NCBI GenBank assembly: GCA_052386775.1
Contig: JBQTJV010000134.1
Coordinates: 1-10,269, forward strand
Source of the DNA: DSOT01 sp052386775
Lineage (GTDB): Bacteria > Pseudomonadota > Gammaproteobacteria > Burkholderiales > SG8-41
Length of the DNA: 10,269 nt
Reading direction: 5' to 3'
How positions within the stretch are numbered: position 1 is the first letter of the stretch; every line of letters begins with the position of its first letter. Made by a program: the position numbers and the translations under genes. The notes under the pieces are model-generated. The model made no database searches. It had not been told where the DNA came from and saw only the letters and a program-made list of their open reading frames with translations. Below, piece by piece: positions 6,621 through 10,269 of the stretch.

Positions 6621-6651
6621 CCGTGCACCCGCAATTTCGTTTTCGTGCCCC

Positions 6652-7131
6652 GTGCAAATCACATTCACGCTTAACGGCGACCCGGTTGACGTCGTACTCA
6701 AAACCGGCGATCGCCTCCTGATAGACGTGCTGCGCGAAGATTTGCGCCTTACCGGGACCAAGCATGGCTGCGGCATCGGCGCCTGCGGCATCTGCACGGT
6801 GCTGGTGAACGGTGCGCCGGTCGCCTCGTGCCTGCAGCTCGCGGCATTGTGCGATGGCGCCGACGTGCGCACCATCGAGGGGTTGGCGAGCGCGTCCGCG
6901 CTGCACGCGGTCCAGCAGGCGTTCGTCAACCGGTCCGCTTTGCAGTGCGGCATCTGCATACCCGGTCACGTCGTGGCCGCGTGTGCGCTGCTGACGAAGA
7001 ACCCGCAGCCCAGCGAGGAGGAAATCCGCGCCAGCGTCGACAGCGTTTACTGCCGCTGCACGGGCTATGTCCGGATCATGGAAGCTTATAAGGAAGCCAT
7101 GGCGCTCATGCGCAAGGCGCAGCAGTCGTGA
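6652..7131 (+). CDS. 2Fe-2S iron-sulfur subunit of a xanthine dehydrogenase-family hydroxylase
   Basis: The product has 159 residues, typical for the small subunit of three-part molybdenum hydroxylases (CoxS, HcrC, QorS type). It begins VQITFTLNGDPVDV. The plant-type ferredoxin cluster is bound by C40, C45, C48 (CGIGACGIC) and C60; the second cluster in the helical domain by C99, C102 (QCGICIPG) and C134, C136 (YCRCTGY). All eight Cys are present. It passes electrons from the molybdenum site to FAD and is cytoplasmic. The usual CGxCTPG motif reads CGICIPG, a mild variant. I chose GTG 6652 because homologues begin at this strand; no clear Shine-Dalgarno precedes it, and the in-frame ATG at 6517 would put the -10 element inside the gene. 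The stop overlaps the next start (GTGA at 7128-7131), indicating translational coupling. Confidence 0.93.
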   Translation: MQITFTLNGDPVDVVLKTGDRLLIDVLREDLRLTGTKHGCGIGACGICTVLVNGAPVASCLQLAALCDGADVRTIEGLASASALHAVQQAFVNRSALQCGICIPGHVVAACALLTKNPQPSEEEIRASVDSVYCRCTGYVRIMEAYKEAMALMRKAQQS

Positions 7132-10100
7132 AATCCAGCGATCCGCGGCTTGCCGTCCACGATCTGCTCGTCGTCGGCAAGGATGTGCCGCGCAACGATG
7201 CGGTACCCAAAGTCACCGGCTCAGCGCAGTACGTGGCCGACATCCATCTGCCCGGCATGCTGCACGCTGCGGTGCTGCGCAGCCCCCATCCGCACGCCCG
7301 CATACTGTCCATCGACACCAGTGCGGCGGCCGCGATGCCGGGCGTGAAAGCCGTCGCCACCGGTGCCGACACCGCCCGGCGCAAATGGGGCGCGTTCCGA
7401 CCCGATCTCTATCCGCTCGCGATCGAAAAGGTGCGGTACGTCGGGGACGAAGTCGCCGCGGTGGCGGCGGTGGACGCGGCGACCGCGCGCGCGGCGGTGG
7501 ATCGCATCGTGGTCGAGTACGAGGTCCTGCCCGCGGTGCTCTCCCTCGATGCCGCGCTCGCGCCCGGCGCGTCGCTGGTGCATGACGACGCGCCCGGCAA
7601 TGTCGCGCACCAGTTCAGTTTCGAACGTGGCGAAGTCGACGCCGGCTTCAAGGCCAGCGACGTGGTGGTCGAAGGCACCTGGGACAGCGCGCGGCAGTGG
7701 CACACAGCGCTCGAGACCATCGGCTGTGTCGCAAGCTGGAGCGAAGGCCGCGTCACGATGTGGTGCAACACGCAGACCGCGTTTCTCGCGCGGGGCCGCT
7801 ACGCCACCGCGCTCGGTGTGCCGGAGTCCCAAGTCCGCGTGATCCAGACCGAAGTGGGGGGCGGCTTTGGCGGCAAGTCCGGCGACGACAACGCGTCCGT
7901 GATCTGCGCCCTCCTCGCCCGGATGAGCGGCCGGCCGGTGAAGTTGATCCACACCCGCGAGGAGGAATTTCTTGCGAGCCACCCGCGCATGCCGATGCGC
8001 TACTGGGTGCGGCTGGGATTCACGCGCGATGGCCGGGTGCGGGCCAAGGAAATCAAAATGCTCGCGGACAACGGCGCCTATACCGGCAAGTCGCAGGCGA
8101 TACTCGGCGCAGCGACCGTGCGCCACGACGCACTCTACAAATATCCGGCGGTGCGCGCGGATTCCACGCTCGTCTACACCAATCTCGTTCCCACCGGTGC
8201 ATTCCGCGGCTTCGGCAATCCGTCGGCCGACTGGGCGGTCGAGCAGGCCTGGGACCTCGCGGCAGAAAGGCTCGGCATCGACATCGTCGATTTGCTGCGC
8301 TTGAACGCGGTGGATCCGGGCGACGTTTCGCCGCACAACCACAAGATCACGAGCTGCGAACTGAAGCAGTGCATCGACAAGGCGGCGGAGATGATCCGCT
8401 GGGAGGAAAAGCGCAAGGCGCGCAAACCCAACCGCGGACTGGGCATGGGCTGCAGCATCCACGTGAACGGCCGCCGCAGCTTCGGCGACTGGGATGGCGC
8501 CTCGGCCATCGTGCGCGTCAACGAGGACGGGCGCGCCACCGTCATCACCGGAGAAGGTGAGATCGGCCAGGGCAATCTGACGGTGCTGCGGCAGATCGCC
8601 GCGGAAACGTTGGGACTGCCCTATGAAGAGGTCGATATCACGCGTCCCGATACCGACGTGCAGCCGCACGCCCTCGGCGCGCTGGCGAGCCGCCTCACCT
8701 ACGTGGCCGGCAATGCCGTGAAGAATGCGGCGGCGGCCGCGGCACAGCAGCTACTCGAGGCGGCGGCGGACCAGTTCAAGTGCCCGGCGGAAGAGTTGAC
8801 GATCATCAGCGGCCAGATCGGCCCGCGGCATGGTTCGGAAACGGCATTCAAGCCGGTCGGCGCGGTAGTGCGCGCCAACATCTACAAGCGGGGCGGGCAG
8901 CCGATCGTCGGCGTGGGAAATTTCGATAACCCGTCCGACTTTCCCGACCATACGCGCTACGGCAACGAATCGGGCTCGTACAACTTCGTGGCACAGGCGG
9001 TCGAAGTGGAAGTCGATCCGGACAGCGGACAGGTGACGCTGCTCGAAATCGCGTCCGCCATCGATTGCGGCACCGTCATTCATCCCGGCGCGGCGGCAGG
9101 CCAGGTGCATGGCGCCGTAACGCAGGGCATCGGCCTCGCGATGATCGAGTACTTCGACTGGTACAACGGCGCGCCGACCGATCCGCAGCTGAAGGACTAT
9201 CCGATTCCGAGCGCGGCGATGATGCCGAAGCTGCACGTTGCGTTTGCCGACTCGTACGAGCCTTCCGGCCCGTTCGGCGCGAAGGGTCTGGGCGAGATCG
9301 GGCTCGACGCGATACCGGCCGCCATTGCGAATGCCATCGCGGATGCGGTTGGCGTGCGCATCCACCAGTTGCCCATTACCAGCGAAAAGATTCACCGCGC
9401 GCTGCATCCCGAACGCTATGCGCAGGAAAGCAGGGAAGCGCCAGCGGCGCCGAAGGGAACGGCGGCAAACCGGTTGTCAGCAGGCCGGCCGTCCGGCGCG
9501 CGTCCCGCGAGCCCGGAGTTCGTCTTTGCGCGCAGCGTGGACGAAGCGGTGAACATGCTCTCGCAGGGGGACGCAGCCCTCGTTTGCGGCGGCACGTCGC
9601 ACGCCCTGCGCCGGGAGCGCGGCGGCTATCCTTTCGCCAGGCGCCTCGTGGCCATCGGCCGCATACCGGAACTCAATGCGCTGTCGATCGACGACGCGGG
9701 TGTGCTGCACCTGGGCGCCGCGGTGTGCCAGGAAGCGCTCTACAGCAATGCCGCACTGCGCGAACGCTGGCGCGGCATCGATGACGCGCTCGAAGCCGTC
9801 GGCCACACCCGCATCCGCCAGATGATCACGGTCGGCGGCAGCATCGGCCCGCTCATCGGCGGATTCGATCTGCCGATCGCGCTCCTCGCCCTCGGTGCGC
9901 GCGTCACCGTCGCCGGGCCGCAGGGTCGACGCACCATCAGCCTGGACGAGGCCTTCAAGAACCGCTTCGAAAAAAGCGAGATCGTCGTCAGCGTCGAGGC
10001 GGACGCACCGCGCGCACGTACGGGATCGAGCTTTCACAAGTACATGCCGCGCGCCGTGCTCGAGATCCCGACGGTCAACACCGCGGCGCAGGTTTGCGTC

Positions 10101-10269
10101 GATGCCGGCGGACGCTGCAGTGACGCGCGTGTCGTGGTGGGCGCGGTGAGCTGGAAGCCGATCGTGCTCGAACTCGAATCCCTCAAAGGGCAGCGGCTTG
10201 ACATCGCGGTGGCCCGCGAGGCGGCCCGGCCGGTTCACGCGCTCGCGCAGCCGATGTCGGACGTCCGCG
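7128..10269 (+). CDS. Molybdopterin-binding subunit fused in frame to FAD-binding subunit (xanthine dehydrogenase family; 3' end cut by window)
   Basis: The frame is open for 1047 codons from GTG 7128 to the right edge. Residues about 15-765 are a complete molybdopterin subunit: PKVTGSAQYVADIHLPG (27-43), RSPHPHARI (51-59), GGGFGGK (244-250), GAFRGFGNP (357-365), GEIGQG (477-482), DCGTVIHPG (646-654), and GAKGLGE (717-723) with the catalytic Glu E723. A linker rich in Ala, Pro, Gly and Arg (about 766-797) leads to a CoxM-like FAD domain: CGGTSH (820-825), IRQMITVGGS (896-905) and FDLPIALLALGARV (913-926), visible to residue 1047. Comparison with separate FAD subunits suggests only about 30-40 residues are missing. 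The enzyme hydroxylates a C-H bond with water and sends electrons via the 2Fe-2S subunit to FAD. GAFRGFG in place of the Cys-containing AYRCSFR loop argues against aerobic CO dehydrogenase. The start overlaps the upstream stop; the substrate is unknown. Confidence 0.92.
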   Translation, partial: MKSSDPRLAVHDLLVVGKDVPRNDAVPKVTGSAQYVADIHLPGMLHAAVLRSPHPHARILSIDTSAAAAMPGVKAVATGADTARRKWGAFRPDLYPLAIEKVRYVGDEVAAVAAVDAATARAAVDRIVVEYEVLPAVLSLDAALAPGASLVHDDAPGNVAHQFSFERGEVDAGFKASDVVVEGTWDSARQWHTALETIGCVASWSEGRVTMWCNTQTAFLARGRYATALGVPESQVRVIQTEVGGGFGGKSGDDNASVICALLARMSGRPVKLIHTREEEFLASHPRMPMRYWVRLGFTRDGRVRAKEIKMLADNGAYTGKSQAILGAATVRHDALYKYPAVRADSTLVYTNLVPTGAFRGFGNPSADWAVEQAWDLAAERLGIDIVDLLRLNAVDPGDVSPHNHKITSCELKQCIDKAAEMIRWEEKRKARKPNRGLGMGCSIHVNGRRSFGDWDGASAIVRVNEDGRATVITGEGEIGQGNLTVLRQIAAETLGLPYEEVDITRPDTDVQPHALGALASRLTYVAGNAVKNAAAAAAQQLLEAAADQFKCPAEELTIISGQIGPRHGSETAFKPVGAVVRANIYKRGGQPIVGVGNFDNPSDFPDHTRYGNESGSYNFVAQAVEVEVDPDSGQVTLLEIASAIDCGTVIHPGAAAGQVHGAVTQGIGLAMIEYFDWYNGAPTDPQLKDYPIPSAAMMPKLHVAFADSYEPSGPFGAKGLGEIGLDAIPAAIANAIADAVGVRIHQLPITSEKIHRALHPERYAQESREAPAAPKGTAANRLSAGRPSGARPASPEFVFARSVDEAVNMLSQGDAALVCGGTSHALRRERGGYPFARRLVAIGRIPELNALSIDDAGVLHLGAAVCQEALYSNAALRERWRGIDDALEAVGHTRIRQMITVGGSIGPLIGGFDLPIALLALGARVTVAGPQGRRTISLDEAFKNRFEKSEIVVSVEADAPRARTGSSFHKYMPRAVLEIPTVNTAAQVCVDAGGRCSDARVVVGAVSWKPIVLELESLKGQRLDIAVAREAARPVHALAQPMSDVR

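Noticed and set aside
6610..6627. Possible sigma54 promoter (TTGGCA followed by TGCA)
   Set aside because: The GG at 6611-6612 and the GC at 6625-6626 are separated by 12 nt instead of the required 10, so a sigma70 -10 element is the better reading.
6506..6634. N-terminal extension of the amidohydrolase to the ATG at 6634
   Set aside because: Family members begin at the DTHFH strand, a GGAG site precedes GTG 6505, and the extension would run over the -10 box of the divergent operon.
7221..8669. A 482-codon open frame on the minus strand
   Set aside because: It lies antisense to the well-supported molybdopterin subunit, has a composition rich in Arg, His and Ala, and shows no recognisable motif. 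Long antisense frames are expected in GC-rich coding DNA.
9065..9784. A 239-codon plus-strand frame across the Mo-FAD joint
   Set aside because: It is a shifted frame of the fusion gene, with a low-complexity Arg-rich product. The fusion frame carries all conserved motifs on both sides.

Overview
The window is high-GC, densely packed bacterial DNA with short intergenic gaps, consistent with a free-living, metabolically versatile Pseudomonadota (a beta- or alphaproteobacterium would fit). No marker gene fixes the lineage, so this is an inference from base composition, gene style and gene content. There is no RNA gene, CRISPR array, insertion sequence or phage gene that I can see.

Layout from left to right. 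A minus-strand gene for a small EHxP-type (dimeric alpha/beta-barrel-like) protein runs off the left edge (1-341). Upstream of it, also on minus, lies a fumarylacetoacetate hydrolase (FAH) family enzyme (542-1480). Divergent from that is a two-domain NIPSNAP protein (1663-2301, +). Convergent with it, 17 nt away, is a 728-residue metallo-beta-lactamase fold protein carrying two C-terminal cyclic-nucleotide-binding-like domains (2319-4505, -). A 254-nt divergent promoter region, with a perfect 8-bp inverted repeat, separates it from a beta-hydroxyacid dehydrogenase of the 3-hydroxyisobutyrate dehydrogenase type (4760-5680, +). That gene converges on an amidohydrolase-2 family (TIM-barrel, lactonase-like) gene (5735-6505, -), with two hairpins in the gap. 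The right third is a xanthine-dehydrogenase-family molybdenum hydroxylase operon: a 2Fe-2S subunit (6652-7131, +), overlapped by a very long gene (7128 to the right edge) in which the molybdopterin subunit and the FAD-binding subunit are joined in one open reading frame.

The genes fit a catabolic accessory region. A molybdenum hydroxylase could oxidise an aromatic, heteroaromatic or related substrate. The amidohydrolase, dehydrogenase and FAH-family enzyme could process later intermediates (lactone or ring-fission products, beta-hydroxyacids, acylpyruvate-like compounds). NIPSNAP and EHxP small proteins are often found near such enzymes. The substrate cannot be read from the sequence, and the alternating strands mean that this is not one operon.

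The most unusual observations are the molybdopterin-FAD fusion, whose domain order differs from classical xanthine dehydrogenases, and the MBL-fold/cNMP-domain fusion, whose nucleotide-binding pockets look degenerate. Two reading frames open at the window edges (1-341 and 7128-10269) are real genes cut by the window boundary.
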